NCBI RefSeq assembly: GCF_001598475.1
Contig: NZ_BCZA01000006.1
Coordinates: 372,001 to 436,000 of the forward strand
DNA: 64,000 nucleotides
Reading direction: 5' to 3'
DNA from: Pantoea agglomerans NBRC 102470
GTDB lineage: Bacteria; Pseudomonadota; Gammaproteobacteria; Enterobacterales; Enterobacteriaceae
This document shows, one piece after another, positions 42,612 through 51,970 of the stretch. The number at the start of each line of letters is the position of its first letter. The first letter of the stretch is position 1. A program made the position numbers and the translations under genes. The notes beneath the pieces were generated by a model, which ran no database searches, was not told the DNA's origin, and saw only the letters and a program-made list of their open reading frames with translations.

Positions 42612-44078
42612 TTACACCAGCTGCTGTGCCGTGGTTTCCACCAATGTCAGCAACACTTTGATATCTTCCAGCGTCACTGTCGGATTCAGCAGGGTCATCT
42701 TCAGGCAGGTCACGCCATCGAACTCGGTCACACCAACGTTGGCGCGGCCCGATTCAAGCAGGGCATCACCGATACGCTGATTCAGCAGCGCAATATCCGC
42801 ACTGCTAAAGTGCGCCAGATGCGCCGGACGATAGCGGAACAGCACGCTGGCCAATTGCGGTTTCATCACCAGCTCCAGCGCAGGCTGCTCATCAACGTAC
42901 TGTGCAACCTGCTGCGCCAGTGTCACACCGTGATCGATGATTTCGGCATACTGTTTCTGACCCAGTGCTTCCAGACCCATCCACAGTTTCAGTGCATCAA
43001 AACGGCGGGTGGTCTGAAGCGATTTGGACACCAGATTCGGCACACCCTGCGCTTCATCAAACTCAGAGTTCAGATAGGCCGCCTGGTAGCGCATCAGCTC
43101 ATAGTGGCGTGCTTCCTTCAGCAGGAAAGCACCACAGCTGATGGTCTGGAAGAACTGCTTGTGGAAGTCCAGGGTAATGGAATCGACCAGCTCAATGCCA
43201 TCCAGATAGTCACGATACTTTTCTGAGAGCAACAGCGCGCCGCCCCAGGCCGCATCGACGTGCACCCAGATGTTCTCTTCGGCCGCCAGCGCCGCGATTT
43301 CACGCAGGGGATCGATCGCACCAGCATCGGTAGTACCCGCCGTGGCAACAATCGCCAGAATGTTTTCGCCGTTGGCTTTGGAGGCTGCCAGCTTGTGGCG
43401 CAGGTCATCCATATCCATGCGTGCAAAGCGATCGCATTTAACCTGCGTCACGGATTGATAGCCCAGACCCAGCAGCGCCATGTTCTTCTGAACCGAGAAG
43501 TGCGCATTCTCTGAACAGAAGACTTTAATCTTCTTCAGATCGCCGGTTAAACCATCCTGCTGAACAGAATGACCCTGGCGGGCAAACCAGGCATCACGCG
43601 CCAGCATCAGACCCATCAGGTTGCTCTGGGTGCCGCCGCTGGTGAAGACACCCGCGTCGCCGGACTGATAACCCACCTGGGAACGCAGCCACTCAATCAG
43701 CTTCATCTCAATCAGAGTGGCTGAAGGTGCCTGGTCCCACGAATCCATACTCTGGTTGGTGGCGTTAATCAGCACTTCCGCCGCCTGGCTGATAACCAGG
43801 CTCGGGCAGTGCAGATGCGCCACACACTGCGGGTGATGAACCGACAGGCTGTCTTTGAGGAAGTACTCAATGGCGCGTTCAATCGCGGCCTGGTTGCCCA
43901 GGCCCTGAGGATTGAAGTCCAGCTTAATGCGCTCGCGCAGCTCTGCGACGGTTTTTCCCTGATACATCTCAGGTTGTTCCAGCCACTTCACGACGGCCGC
44001 GCTACTCTGGGCAATCGCCTGCTGGTAGGCCTCGGTACTCTGTGCTGAGGCCGCCAGAATCGGGTTTAACCGGGACAT
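42612..44078 (-). CDS. ddc: L-2,4-diaminobutyrate decarboxylase
   Basis: The 488-residue PLP enzyme is a group II decarboxylase. It has VFTSGGTQSNLMGLMLARDA, the PLP-ring motif HVDAAWGGALLL and the Schiff-base lysine in ITLDFHKQFFQTISC. It decarboxylates L-2,4-diaminobutyrate to 1,3-diaminopropane. The ATG at 44078 has GGAG eight bases upstream; a TTG at 44096 overlaps the dat stop and is less likely. It follows dat in the same operon, and the two make 1,3-diaminopropane from aspartate semialdehyde. Confidence 0.93.
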   Translation of the reverse strand: MSRLNPILAASAQSTEAYQQAIAQSSAAVVKWLEQPEMYQGKTVAELRERIKLDFNPQGLGNQAAIERAIEYFLKDSLSVHHPQCVAHLHCPSLVISQAAEVLINATNQSMDSWDQAPSATLIEMKLIEWLRSQVGYQSGDAGVFTSGGTQSNLMGLMLARDAWFARQGHSVQQDGLTGDLKKIKVFCSENAHFSVQKNMALLGLGYQSVTQVKCDRFARMDMDDLRHKLAASKANGENILAIVATAGTTDAGAIDPLREIAALAAEENIWVHVDAAWGGALLLSEKYRDYLDGIELVDSITLDFHKQFFQTISCGAFLLKEARHYELMRYQAAYLNSEFDEAQGVPNLVSKSLQTTRRFDALKLWMGLEALGQKQYAEIIDHGVTLAQQVAQYVDEQPALELVMKPQLASVLFRYRPAHLAHFSSADIALLNQRIGDALLESGRANVGVTEFDGVTCLKMTLLNPTVTLEDIKVLLTLVETTAQQLV

Positions 44079-44092
44079 TGCATTCACTCCAC

Positions 44093-45478
44093 TCAAACTG
44101 GTTTCACGCCAGCTGACAGCAGGGCGTTTTCAAATTTATCCATAAACACGTCCAGTTCTGCATCTGTGATCAGCAGGGAAGGCAGCAGACGTAATACGCT
44201 GCCGTGACGTCCGCCACGCTCCAGAATCAGGCCGTTCTCAAAACATTTTTTCTGTACCAGCGCGGAGAGCTCGCCGTCTGCCGGGAAGCTGCCCATGTGA
44301 TCAGCGGCTTCGTCAGGTTTCACCAGCTCAATGCCGATCATCAGACCCAGACCACGCACGTTGCCGATCACCGGGTAGCGCTGCTGCAGCTCGCCCAGTT
44401 TGCCTTTCAGCCATTCGCCCTGTGCAGCAACTTTGTCAGCGATGTTGTTATCTTTCAGCAGTTTCAGCGTAGTCAGGCCGGTCGCCATTGCGAGCTGGTT
44501 GCCACGGAAGGTGCCGGTGTGGTGGCCAGGAGACCAGGCGTCGAACTCTTTCTTAATGCCCAGTACCGCCAGTGGCAGACCGCCGCCGACCGCTTTTGAC
44601 ATCACGATGATGTCCGGCTCAATACCTGCGTGCTCAAAGGCGAAGAATTTACCGGTACGGGCAATGCCCGCCTGCACTTCGTCGATGATCAGCAGAATGC
44701 CATGCTCTTTGGTCACTTTACGGATGCGCTGCAGCCACTCAGCCGGAGCCGGGTTAACACCGCCTTCGCCCTGAACTGCTTCCAGAATGACGGCTGCCGG
44801 TTTACGAACGCCGCTCTCAACGTCGTTGATCAGGTTTTCGAAGTAGTAGGTCAGCGCTTTCACGCCCGCTTCACCGCCAATGCCCAGCGGGCAGCGGTAG
44901 AGGTGCGGATAAGGCATGAACTGCACTTCCGGCATCAAGCCGTCGACCGCTTCTTTCGGTGACAGGTTGCCGGTGACCGACAGCGCGCCGTGGGTCATGC
45001 CGTGATACGCACCAGAGAAGCTGATGATGCCGGAACGACCGGTGTGTTTTTTCGCCAGTTTCAGCGCCGCTTCAACGGCATCCGCGCCCGACGGGCCGGT
45101 AAACTGCAGGCAGTACTCTTTGCCCTGACCCGGTAATAACGAGAGCAGATACTCAGAGAACGCATCTTTTAACGGCGTGGTTAAATCAAGAGTATGTAAC
45201 GGCAAGCCGCTGGTAATGACATTTTGAATGCTCTGCAGAACGTCTGGATGGTTATGACCCAATGCCAGCGTTCCGGCACCTGCAAGACAGTCGAGATACT
45301 GATTATTCTCGACGTCTGTGATCCAGACACCCTGTGCTTTCGCAATCGCGAACGGCAATTTGCGAGGATAACTTCGAACGTTTGATTCAAATTCAGCCTG
45401 ACGGGCTAAATAGGTTTCATTGGTTGCGTTTAAGTTCTGTGCATTCAAACTATCAATACGGACTTTATCCGTCATCAT
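44093..45478 (-). CDS. dat: L-2,4-diaminobutyrate:2-ketoglutarate aminotransferase
   Basis: The 461-residue class III aminotransferase has [20 protein letters not shown], the Asp of [20 protein letters not shown] and the PLP lysine in [12 protein letters not shown]. It makes L-2,4-diaminobutyrate from aspartate semialdehyde and glutamate. AGGAGA lies before the ATG. The ddc gene follows directly. The pair supplies 1,3-diaminopropane for polyamines or siderophores; no siderophore gene is in this window. Confidence 0.94.
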   Translation of the reverse strand: MMTDKVRIDSLNAQNLNATNETYLARQAEFESNVRSYPRKLPFAIAKAQGVWITDVENNQYLDCLAGAGTLALGHNHPDVLQSIQNVITSGLPLHTLDLTTPLKDAFSEYLLSLLPGQGKEYCLQFTGPSGADAVEAALKLAKKHTGRSGIISFSGAYHGMTHGALSVTGNLSPKEAVDGLMPEVQFMPYPHLYRCPLGIGGEAGVKALTYYFENLINDVESGVRKPAAVILEAVQGEGGVNPAPAEWLQRIRKVTKEHGILLIIDEVQAGIARTGKFFAFEHAGIEPDIIVMSKAVGGGLPLAVLGIKKEFDAWSPGHHTGTFRGNQLAMATGLTTLKLLKDNNIADKVAAQGEWLKGKLGELQQRYPVIGNVRGLGLMIGIELVKPDEAADHMGSFPADGELSALVQKKCFENGLILERGGRHGSVLRLLPSLLITDAELDVFMDKFENALLSAGVKPV

Positions 45479-45950
45479 ATCTCTCCTACAACCGGGACGG
45501 GCGTAGCGTCGCAGTTGAATAAATGTATTTAAATGGGGGTATGTGTTTTAAGCGCGGCCAATATAGGTGTTTTTAAGGTCCGACTCAACGTTTAATTTTA
45601 TCGGCAGATAACAGATTCTTTGCTATAGGAATCAATCATTTGGTGAGTTTGTGAACGTATACATTATTGCCGCTTCGCTAGTCCGTTGTTAATAAGTGGC
45701 GTAAAAACACCAGCTTACCCGGCGCGGGGCGTGCTAAGTCAATGATAATAATCTGTGTAAATAGCTGTTTCCGGGGCAAAACGCTATCAAAAAGGGGCCT
45801 TTTCAGATGGAAAAAGCATAAGTCAGTTTGACTGAAGAAGCTGCATTTATAGCGGGTTAAAAGCGCAGACCAATTAAAATAATAAACCTTTTATTAACAT
45901 TTAATTAAAATCTGGCGTTGTTAAAGCCTTTATAACGCGTCAGATCCACG
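45479..45950. other. Intergenic region upstream of dat
   Basis: This 472-base region has no gene seen. AATGATAATAATC near 45740 resembles only half of a Fur box. The AT-rich tract at 45870-45915 lies behind the TetR gene end. Confidence 0.45.
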
Positions 45951-46526
45951 TTACGACAGGAGATGATCAATAAACTGCGTTAAGTCAGCCATCCCTTCGC
46001 TTGCCTTTTTCTCCGACGGATTGATGGTCAGCAAATCGGCATAGCCGTTAAGCATCGCACTGATTTGCCGGGCGGTGCGCGGTATATCGGCACAACGCAG
46101 CGTTCCATCTGTGACGCCGTCACGAATTATCTCCTCCACCAGCGCCTGCCACGCTGCCGTCATTTGTTCTGCCAGCGCGGCATAGGCTTCGTGATGCGCA
46201 GCCATCTGCCAGAATGAAGCATAAAGTTGCCAGGTTGCATCCGGTGCGCTCGGCAGATGACTTTCGAACAGCGTCAGCAACCTCTGGCGGGGTGTGAGTA
46301 GATTCAGGGAGTCAGCAAAATTTTCTAAATCCACGTGCATAAAGCGTTCAAGCGCTGCCAGGCAGAGCGTCTGCCAGTTGCTGAAATAGTGATAAATATG
46401 ACTGCGTGAAATGCCCACCGACTCAGTGAGTTCCCGAGTGGTCACTTTTTCGATCCCTTTCTCGATAAATAACACTATCGCGGCATCCAGGATTTTGGTT
46501 CTCAGTGCTTCAGCTGACTCTTTCAT
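45951..46526 (-). CDS. TetR family transcriptional regulator
   Basis: The 191-residue protein has a TetR helix-turn-helix (residues about 8-55: LRTKILDAAIVLFIEKGIEK, VTTRELTESVGISRSHIYHY) and an all-helical ligand/dimer domain. The start at 46526 (MKESAEALRT) is chosen because the longer frame begins within an operator palindrome at 46589-46604 and reads through a second. Two identical palindromes between this gene and the divergent transporter are its probable operators, implying repression of both genes. Confidence 0.9.
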   Translation of the reverse strand: MKESAEALRTKILDAAIVLFIEKGIEKVTTRELTESVGISRSHIYHYFSNWQTLCLAALERFMHVDLENFADSLNLLTPRQRLLTLFESHLPSAPDATWQLYASFWQMAAHHEAYAALAEQMTAAWQALVEEIIRDGVTDGTLRCADIPRTARQISAMLNGYADLLTINPSEKKASEGMADLTQFIDHLLS

Positions 46527-46554
46527 CTTTCTCTCAATGAGTGTCACGTTGACT

Positions 46555-46570
46555 TTGAGCAACTGCTCAA
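46555..46570. promoter_or_regulatory. TetR operator, copy 1
   Basis: TTGAGCAACTGCTCAA is a perfect 6-4-6 palindrome between the divergent TetR and transporter genes. The same arms occur again 34 bases away. Confidence 0.75.
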
Positions 46571-46588
46571 ATAGACTGCTTTTCGTTC

Positions 46589-46604
46589 TTGAGCAACCGC
46601 TCAA
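46589..46604. promoter_or_regulatory. TetR operator, copy 2
   Basis: TTGAGCAACCGCTCAA differs from copy 1 at one spacer base. The 34-base spacing is close to three helical turns, so two dimers could bind on one face. Confidence 0.75.
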
Positions 46605-46630
46605 GACTCATGATATCAGAAACAGAAACT

Positions 46631-47524
46631 ATGCATTCCTCAAAAACGATCCTGCCGGTAGCAAAACCCCGCAGCGCTATTCTGACATTAAAAATGCTCG
46701 GCCGTCGCCATAGCCGCAAGCTGTTCCTCACGCTGCTGCTGGTGGTGGCGGAAAATGTCATGTATCTCCTCTATCCGCTGCTGGCGGGCTTCGCTATTAA
46801 TGCGATTCTCTCCGGCAGGACCTGGCATGCGGTGCTCTATGCGGTGATGGTGTTTACCATGTGGGCCATCGGAGCGGCACGACGCAGCGTCGATACCCGC
46901 ACCTTTGCCCGTATTTACGCCGGGCTGGCCGTGCCGGTGATTGTGGCACAGCGTAACGAAAACCAGAGCGCTTCCACCATTGCCGCGCGGGTGGCCTTGT
47001 CACGCGAGTTTGTCGACTTTTTTGAGAAACATCTGCCGGTGCTGATTACCTCGCTGGCCTCTATGACCGGCGCCGCGGTGATGCTGCTGGCTATCGAGTT
47101 CTGGACCGGCGCGGGCTGTCTGGCGACCCTGCTGTTCTTCGCCTGTTTCCTGCCGGGATTTACCCGCAAAAACGATATGCTGTTTGGTCGTCTGAATAAC
47201 CGGCTGGAGAAAGAGGTGAGCTTTGTCAGCAACGCTAACGCTGCGTCACTGGACCGTCATTATGGCGTGCTGGCCAGCCTGCGGATCCGTCTCTCCGATC
47301 GGGAAGCCTGGGGTTATCTGGCCATCGGTAGCGTGGCAGCGCTGCTATTTGCTGTCACCATTGCGGTAATGTCGAACCGTGGCGGGACCAATGCGGGTCA
47401 TATCTATTCAGTGATGACCTATATGTGGATGTTTGCCATGAGCCTGGATGATGGCCCACAGCTGCTGGAAAAATATTCCCAGCTGAAAGACATAGGTCGC
47501 CGGGTAAATACCGGCACGCACTGA
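46631..47524 (+). CDS. ABC transporter six-TM domain protein without ATPase
   Basis: The protein is about 297 residues, the start uncertain (ATG at 46631 or 46610, neither with a good binding site). It shows an ABC exporter membrane domain with SRKLFLTLLLVVAENVMYLL, LLAGFAINAILSGRTWHAVL, then HLPVLITSLASMTGAAVMLL and WGYLAIGSVAALLFAVTIAV. It ends at GRRVNTGTH without any Walker A, signature or Walker B motif, and no separate ATPase gene is next to it. It may pair with an ATPase from elsewhere or work in another way. Repression by the divergent TetR protein is likely. Confidence 0.8.
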   Translation: MHSSKTILPVAKPRSAILTLKMLGRRHSRKLFLTLLLVVAENVMYLLYPLLAGFAINAILSGRTWHAVLYAVMVFTMWAIGAARRSVDTRTFARIYAGLAVPVIVAQRNENQSASTIAARVALSREFVDFFEKHLPVLITSLASMTGAAVMLLAIEFWTGAGCLATLLFFACFLPGFTRKNDMLFGRLNNRLEKEVSFVSNANAASLDRHYGVLASLRIRLSDREAWGYLAIGSVAALLFAVTIAVMSNRGGTNAGHIYSVMTYMWMFAMSLDDGPQLLEKYSQLKDIGRRVNTGTH

Positions 47525-47582
47525 TTTGGCCGATTCATGCGCTGCCTTCTTTTGGGCGTTGTCTCAGTTGAGGGCTCAAGCA

Positions 47583-47603
47583 GCCGCCGGAGGGACCGGC
47601 GGC
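47583..47603. other. Hairpin between convergent genes
   Basis: GCCGCCGG and CCGGCGGC pair around AGGGA between the transporter gene and the convergent epimerase gene. No T tract is seen on either side, so termination would be weak. Confidence 0.4.
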
Positions 47604-47665
47604 AACGGAGGTGAAGAATAACGAGCCGACTCGGGACCGAAAGCGATCACGGCTCAGGGGAGGGG

Positions 47666-48415
47666 CTAATAATCCAGCTCACCTGGCGCAAATGCTCTGA
47701 ATGCGTTATCAGATGGCGTATAGCCCAGCACTTCTCGCGTCTGTGTCAGATCAAAGCGCTTAAAGCGGTTATCGGAAATGCCGTAGCCAATAAAGAAGGT
47801 GATCTTCTCTGCCTCGACAGCGCCAGTCAGTAATCTGACGGCATCTTCCGGACTCAGCCATGCGCTGTAATCCCTCGCATTATGCAGGCTGTTATCCAGT
47901 GCAGGTTCAAACGCCCCGATTCTTAATGCCACACAGCTCAAGCCGTGCTGGCTGGCATAGAAGGCGCAAAGTGCTTCACCATAACATTTGGTGACGCCAT
48001 ACAGATTCGCGGGAGAGACAGCCATGCCAGGATGTATCTGCACATCCGCCGGGTAGCCCTCAATGGTCTGCGCACTGCTGGCAAAGACCAGACGACGACA
48101 GCGGTGCTCAGCTGCTGCCCTGAGTATCCAGGTCGTAGAGAGAATATTGGCGGGCAGCAGATCGTCGAAACTGGCCTGCGCATCCGGGATACCGGCGAGG
48201 TGGATGACGGTATCGACAGGCTCTTCAGCCAGTAATTTCTCCGCCGCACCAGGTTGTGACAGATCCGCCACAATAAAACGATGGGGTGCGGGTATCGTGT
48301 AATCCGGCTCACATAAATCGGTCAGGATAAAACGGTAGTTGTTCTGGCTGGCCGCAAAGAAAGTGCGCCCGATTCGCCCGCTGGCACCGGTAAGAAGGAT
48401 AACTCTGGTCGTCAT
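47666..48415 (-). CDS. NAD-dependent epimerase/dehydratase, uronate dehydrogenase-like
   Basis: The 249-residue protein is an extended SDR: VILLTGASGRIGRTFFAASQ at the start, TVIHLAGIPDAQASFDDLLP, the Ser of LVFASSAQTIEGYP and the YGVTKCYGEAL active-site motif (YxxxK). This pattern resembles uronate dehydrogenases, which oxidise galacturonate or glucuronate to lactones. AGGA lies eight bases before the ATG at 48415. It is slightly shorter than most Udh proteins, and the substrate is inferred only. Confidence 0.78.
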   Translation of the reverse strand: MTTRVILLTGASGRIGRTFFAASQNNYRFILTDLCEPDYTIPAPHRFIVADLSQPGAAEKLLAEEPVDTVIHLAGIPDAQASFDDLLPANILSTTWILRAAAEHRCRRLVFASSAQTIEGYPADVQIHPGMAVSPANLYGVTKCYGEALCAFYASQHGLSCVALRIGAFEPALDNSLHNARDYSAWLSPEDAVRLLTGAVEAEKITFFIGYGISDNRFKRFDLTQTREVLGYTPSDNAFRAFAPGELDY

Positions 48416-48709
48416 CTGCTGATTCCTGTTATGCAAAAGAAGCGCTGAGAGGTCAGTTAAACAGAGATTCCCGACTCGGGCCTGCGTAGCTTTCCGGATT
48501 GTGATCTTAAACAGGTCGCTATGCGCCAGAGTGGCACGGATAAAGACCTACGTTACCGCAGCCTTCACTGTGCGCCAGATCACATAAATGGGTTGCTAAG
48601 CGCAGCCTGACTTTTTATAGTCTGCCCGCTTCACCCGGACGGGAACACGCTCTGCTTTCTCTCTCCGGCTCACTTCAGTTTTTTCAGTTCTGGCCATTGG
48701 GAATCAATT

Positions 48710-49906
48710 TTGTTAAGAAAAAATCATAAAACCGACGATGCCGGTTTTGTCCGCTGGGCATTACTGGCCCTCGCGCTGGGCGGCTTTGGCATCGGTACCG
48801 GTGAGTTCATCATGATGGGCCTGCTGCCAGATGTTTCACGCTCCCTGGCAATTACCGAGCCGCAGGCGGGCAACGCCATCGCCAGTTACGCGCTGGGCGT
48901 GGTGGTCGGTGCGCCGTTTATTGCGGTGCTGGCGGCGCGAATGGCGCGTAAATCGCTGCTGCTGATCCTGATGGCGCTGTTCAGTATCGGTAATGTTGCC
49001 AGCGCGATGGCTGACAGCTATCACGGCCTGCTCGTGGCGCGTTTTCTGACCGGGCTGCCTCACGGCGCCTACTTTGGTGTGGCGTCGCTGGTAGCCGCCT
49101 CGCTGGTGCCGATTGAACGTCGTGGCCGCGCGCTGGCGTCACTGATGCTGGGACTGACGGTGGCGACCCTGATTGGTGTGCCGCTGGGCTCCTGGATAGG
49201 GCAGTTATTTAGCTGGCACGTGGTGTTCACCTTTGTGGGCGCAATTGGACTGCTGACCTGCCTGCTGATTGGCCGCTATGTTCCTTACACGCCTGGCGAT
49301 GTGGATGCGCATCCGCTGCGGGAACTGGGCGCGCTGAAAAACGCGCAGGTGCTACTGACCCTGCTGGTAGGGGCGGTAGGATTTGGCGGGATGTTCGCTA
49401 TCTTCAGTTATATCGCGCCGACGCTGATTAACATTGCTGGCATCGCCCCCTCGCTGATCCCCTGGGCGATGGTGGCGTTTGGGCTGGGAATGATCATCGG
49501 TAATCTGGTGGGTGGCCGTCTGGCTGATGGCCCGGTGCTGAATATTATTGGCTGGACGCTGTTATGGAACGTGCTGGTGATGCTGGCCTTCCCGATGCTG
49601 GTTCAGCATGTGGCAACCGGCCTGCTGGCCACGTTCCTGATCGGCACCTGCTCAGTGCTGCTGCCGTCATTGCAGATTCGCCTGATGGATGTCGCCAATG
49701 AGTCGCAAACCCTGGCGGCTGCGATGAATCACTCGGCGTTGAACATTGCCAATGCGATGGGCGCGTATCTTGGGGGCCTGACGGTGTCGCTGGGCTATGG
49801 CTGGATCTCCACCGCGTGGGTGGGTGTTGCGCTGGGCGTGGCCGGTCTGATGGTCTTTGTGCTCACGGCGCGTCATGCTGCCCGTCAGCAGACTCAACTG
49901 GCCTGA
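48710..49906 (+). CDS. MFS transporter, DHA1 family (AraJ/YdhP-like)
   Basis: The 398-residue protein has twelve membrane segments, the typical first-segment end GIGTGEFIMMGLLPDVSRSL, and LTGLPHGAYFGVASLVAASL. These features fit the AraJ/YdhP arabinose-efflux-like group of proton antiporters. The only start that keeps segment 1 whole is TTG at 48710, with GGGAA upstream, an unusual start codon that could keep expression low. The substrate is unknown. A terminator follows. Confidence 0.82.
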   Translation: MLRKNHKTDDAGFVRWALLALALGGFGIGTGEFIMMGLLPDVSRSLAITEPQAGNAIASYALGVVVGAPFIAVLAARMARKSLLLILMALFSIGNVASAMADSYHGLLVARFLTGLPHGAYFGVASLVAASLVPIERRGRALASLMLGLTVATLIGVPLGSWIGQLFSWHVVFTFVGAIGLLTCLLIGRYVPYTPGDVDAHPLRELGALKNAQVLLTLLVGAVGFGGMFAIFSYIAPTLINIAGIAPSLIPWAMVAFGLGMIIGNLVGGRLADGPVLNIIGWTLLWNVLVMLAFPMLVQHVATGLLATFLIGTCSVLLPSLQIRLMDVANESQTLAAAMNHSALNIANAMGAYLGGLTVSLGYGWISTAWVGVALGVAGLMVFVLTARHAARQQTQLA

Positions 49907-49921
49907 TATGAGTAAAGCAGG

Positions 49922-49952
49922 GCGCAGCGATACTGTTTATCGCTGCGCTTTA
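49922..49952 (+). terminator. Terminator of the MFS gene
   Basis: GCGCAGCGAT (49922-49931) pairs with ATCGCTGCGC (49939-49948), followed by a short TTTA. Confidence 0.65.
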
Positions 49953-50129
49953 TTAGTACAGGGCCGCCGTATTATTTTTCAGCAATGATTAACCGCATCA
50001 TTATTGACTCTCTGACCGTTCAGCGAAAATTATCATTCTGTCAGCCCTGATATTTCAAAATGCTCGGAAAATCAACAAGGGCGCTCCGGACGTCTGGATG
50101 TTAAAAGTAAATTAAAATAATGTTTGCTA

Positions 50130-50315
50130 ATGTCGGTGAGGCGTGGCTTAATAGCGTCATCGGTTTGGAACACAGACCTTATCAAAGCAGTTTTAGTAAA
50201 GCAGTCCTCAGTGCAAGCGATATCACAAGATACCCTTATTCATGAGTCTCCTCCTAAAAGCCTGGTAAGTTACCTTCTGAAAGACAGGCCATCTTCGCCA
50301 CTTTGTGGCTCATAA
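50130..50315 (+). CDS. Small protein upstream of a cold-shock gene, YmcF/YnfQ-like
   Basis: This 61-residue ORF ends 15 bases before the cold-shock gene, inside what would be its 5' leader. It reads MSVRRGLIASSVWNTDLIKA, then VLVKQSSVQAISQDTLIHES and PPKSLVSYLLKDRPSSPLCG. E. coli has small cold-induced proteins, YmcF and YnfQ, encoded in the same place before cspG and cspI and started from non-standard codons. Position and size match; I place it with them from memory of the arrangement, not alignment. The exact start is uncertain (ATG 50130, TTG 50124 or a non-AUG codon). Confidence 0.5.
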   Translation: MSVRRGLIASSVWNTDLIKAVLVKQSSVQAISQDTLIHESPPKSLVSYLLKDRPSSPLCGS

Positions 50316-50330
50316 ATTAAGGAATTATCG

Positions 50331-50543
50331 ATGTCTAATAAAATGACTGGTTTAGTAAAATGGTTTGACGCTGGTAAAGGTTTCGGTTTTATCTCTCCTC
50401 AGGATGGCAGCAAAGATGTATTCGTACATTTCTCTGCAATTCAGAGCAGCGATTATAAAACTCTGGACGAAGGTCAGCAGGTCGAATTCACTATTGAAAA
50501 CGGCGCTAAAGGTCCTTCAGCGGCAAACGTTGTCCCTATGTAA
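50331..50543 (+). CDS. CspA family cold-shock protein
   Basis: The 70-residue OB-fold protein has RNP1 (KGFGFISP) and RNP2 (DVFVHFSAI) and ends with [10 protein letters not shown]. It binds single-stranded RNA and DNA and melts RNA secondary structure. AAGGA lies nine bases before the ATG. The long leader containing a small ORF is typical of cold-inducible csp genes rather than of constitutive cspC/cspE, but the exact paralogue cannot be told from this sequence alone. Confidence 0.95.
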   Translation: MSNKMTGLVKWFDAGKGFGFISPQDGSKDVFVHFSAIQSSDYKTLDEGQQVEFTIENGAKGPSAANVVPM

Positions 50544-50620
50544 GCCTTAATTATCAATGGTGCTTATCAACGCGTGATGGCAATAGCCTGAGCAGATAAG
50601 CCTGATATTGATAATTAATT

Positions 50621-50646
50621 AAAACCCGCCTTGTGCGGGTTTTTTG
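50621..50646 (+). terminator. Terminator of the cold-shock gene
   Basis: AAAACCCGC and GCGGGTTTT pair around CTTGT, followed by more T residues. Confidence 0.88.
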
Positions 50647-50722
50647 CGTTTATGGTTTGCCAGATGCTTACGCGATGTTTTTTGCCCGCGCCAGATATCC
50701 GCGCGGGCCAGTAAAAAAATGT

Positions 50723-51739
50723 TCAGCGCACGCTGGCGACCAGCCACTGCTGCAATTCTGTCAGCTCCGCGCGTTGCTCAGGGAAATCCGCAATAAGCTG
50801 ATTCAGCACCGGTTCAAGGGCATCGGGCCGATAGGTCACACCCTGCAACCGCTGCGCCAGCGCTTCCAGCGGCGCAGGGTTGAGGCTGTCGCTGAAAATC
50901 TGACAGCGGCTGATCACGCCGCGTTCTACATCGAAATGAATCTCCACACCACCCCAGACAAAACGCTGGTCCAGCAGATGCGAGAAATCGGGTGCCTGAC
51001 CGAAATTCCACTCCCAGCTACTCTGCTTTGCGAACTGCTCTCTGAAACCCGGCAGATCGGGCAGGGCGTCGGGAGAGATCCTCTCTGGCTCACAGCGCTC
51101 ACCGTAATAGTTGAAAAATGCGTCCGTCACCGCGGAGCAGATCGCCTGATAGCTGATACCCGGCGTTAACTCCGCCAGATTGGTCACTCTGGCGCGCACT
51201 GAGGTAATCCCCTTCGCCTGCAATTTCTTCACATCCGGATTAAGGTAATCCGCCAGGCGGGAGAGGTCGGCATCCATCAGAATAGTGCCGTGATGGAAAC
51301 CGCGATCCGGCGTTTCACGGTAGGCTGAACCGGATATTTTGCGCAGCCCGTCAGCGGTGTTCACCACTAAGTCATTACGGCCAGAGGCCTCCGCGGGTAC
51401 GCCAAGCGAAGTCAGTGCGCGCAGGATGATCTCAGTCGAGACGCTTTTATCATACTCCGGCTTGCCGGCCATAAAGGTAAAACAGCAATTGCCGAGATCG
51501 TGAAACACCGCGCCACCGCCGCTGCTGCGACGTGCCAGCCGGATGCCATCTTCCGCCATGCGTCGGGTATTGCACTCTTTCCACGGATTCTGTGCCCGCC
51601 CGATCACCACCGTTTCCGCATTACGCCACAAAAACAGCACCCGCTGGGTGGCCGGCATCTGGCGGAAAATGCACTCTTCTACCGCCAGGTTAAACCAGGG
51701 ATCGTTGGATTCAGATAACAGTAAACGCAGCGTGGACAT
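50723..51739 (-). CDS. lplA: Lipoate-protein ligase A
   Basis: The 338-residue enzyme activates free lipoate with ATP and attaches it to E2 and GcvH lipoyl domains. The catalytic-core motif [20 protein letters not shown], the lysine region [13 protein letters not shown] and [20 protein letters not shown] are all present, as is the C-terminal accessory domain. Length equals E. coli LplA. It is a single cytoplasmic gene. Confidence 0.95.
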   Translation of the reverse strand: MSTLRLLLSESNDPWFNLAVEECIFRQMPATQRVLFLWRNAETVVIGRAQNPWKECNTRRMAEDGIRLARRSSGGGAVFHDLGNCCFTFMAGKPEYDKSVSTEIILRALTSLGVPAEASGRNDLVVNTADGLRKISGSAYRETPDRGFHHGTILMDADLSRLADYLNPDVKKLQAKGITSVRARVTNLAELTPGISYQAICSAVTDAFFNYYGERCEPERISPDALPDLPGFREQFAKQSSWEWNFGQAPDFSHLLDQRFVWGGVEIHFDVERGVISRCQIFSDSLNPAPLEALAQRLQGVTYRPDALEPVLNQLIADFPEQRAELTELQQWLVASVR

Positions 51740-51970
51740 CGGTGACTCCCGTTCCTTAAGAGAAGAGGCCCATAAAGCAGGGCAGAAGGCAGAGTGTACC
51801 AGCAGGGAAACGGGACTACATGCCTCTTCATGCCGTGATGCTGCGGCAAAAAAAGATAAAATGCCGTCTGCAGAGTAATCGCGGCAGATTGGTGTACGAC
51901 ATTATGACAATATGGATAAGGAGTGTGCTGATTCCCCTGCTTATTTTCCCTTTGAGAGAACAAAAATCGT

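Noticed and set aside
45735..45755. Fur box upstream of dat
   Set aside because: Only the left half (TGATAAT) fits; the right half does not.
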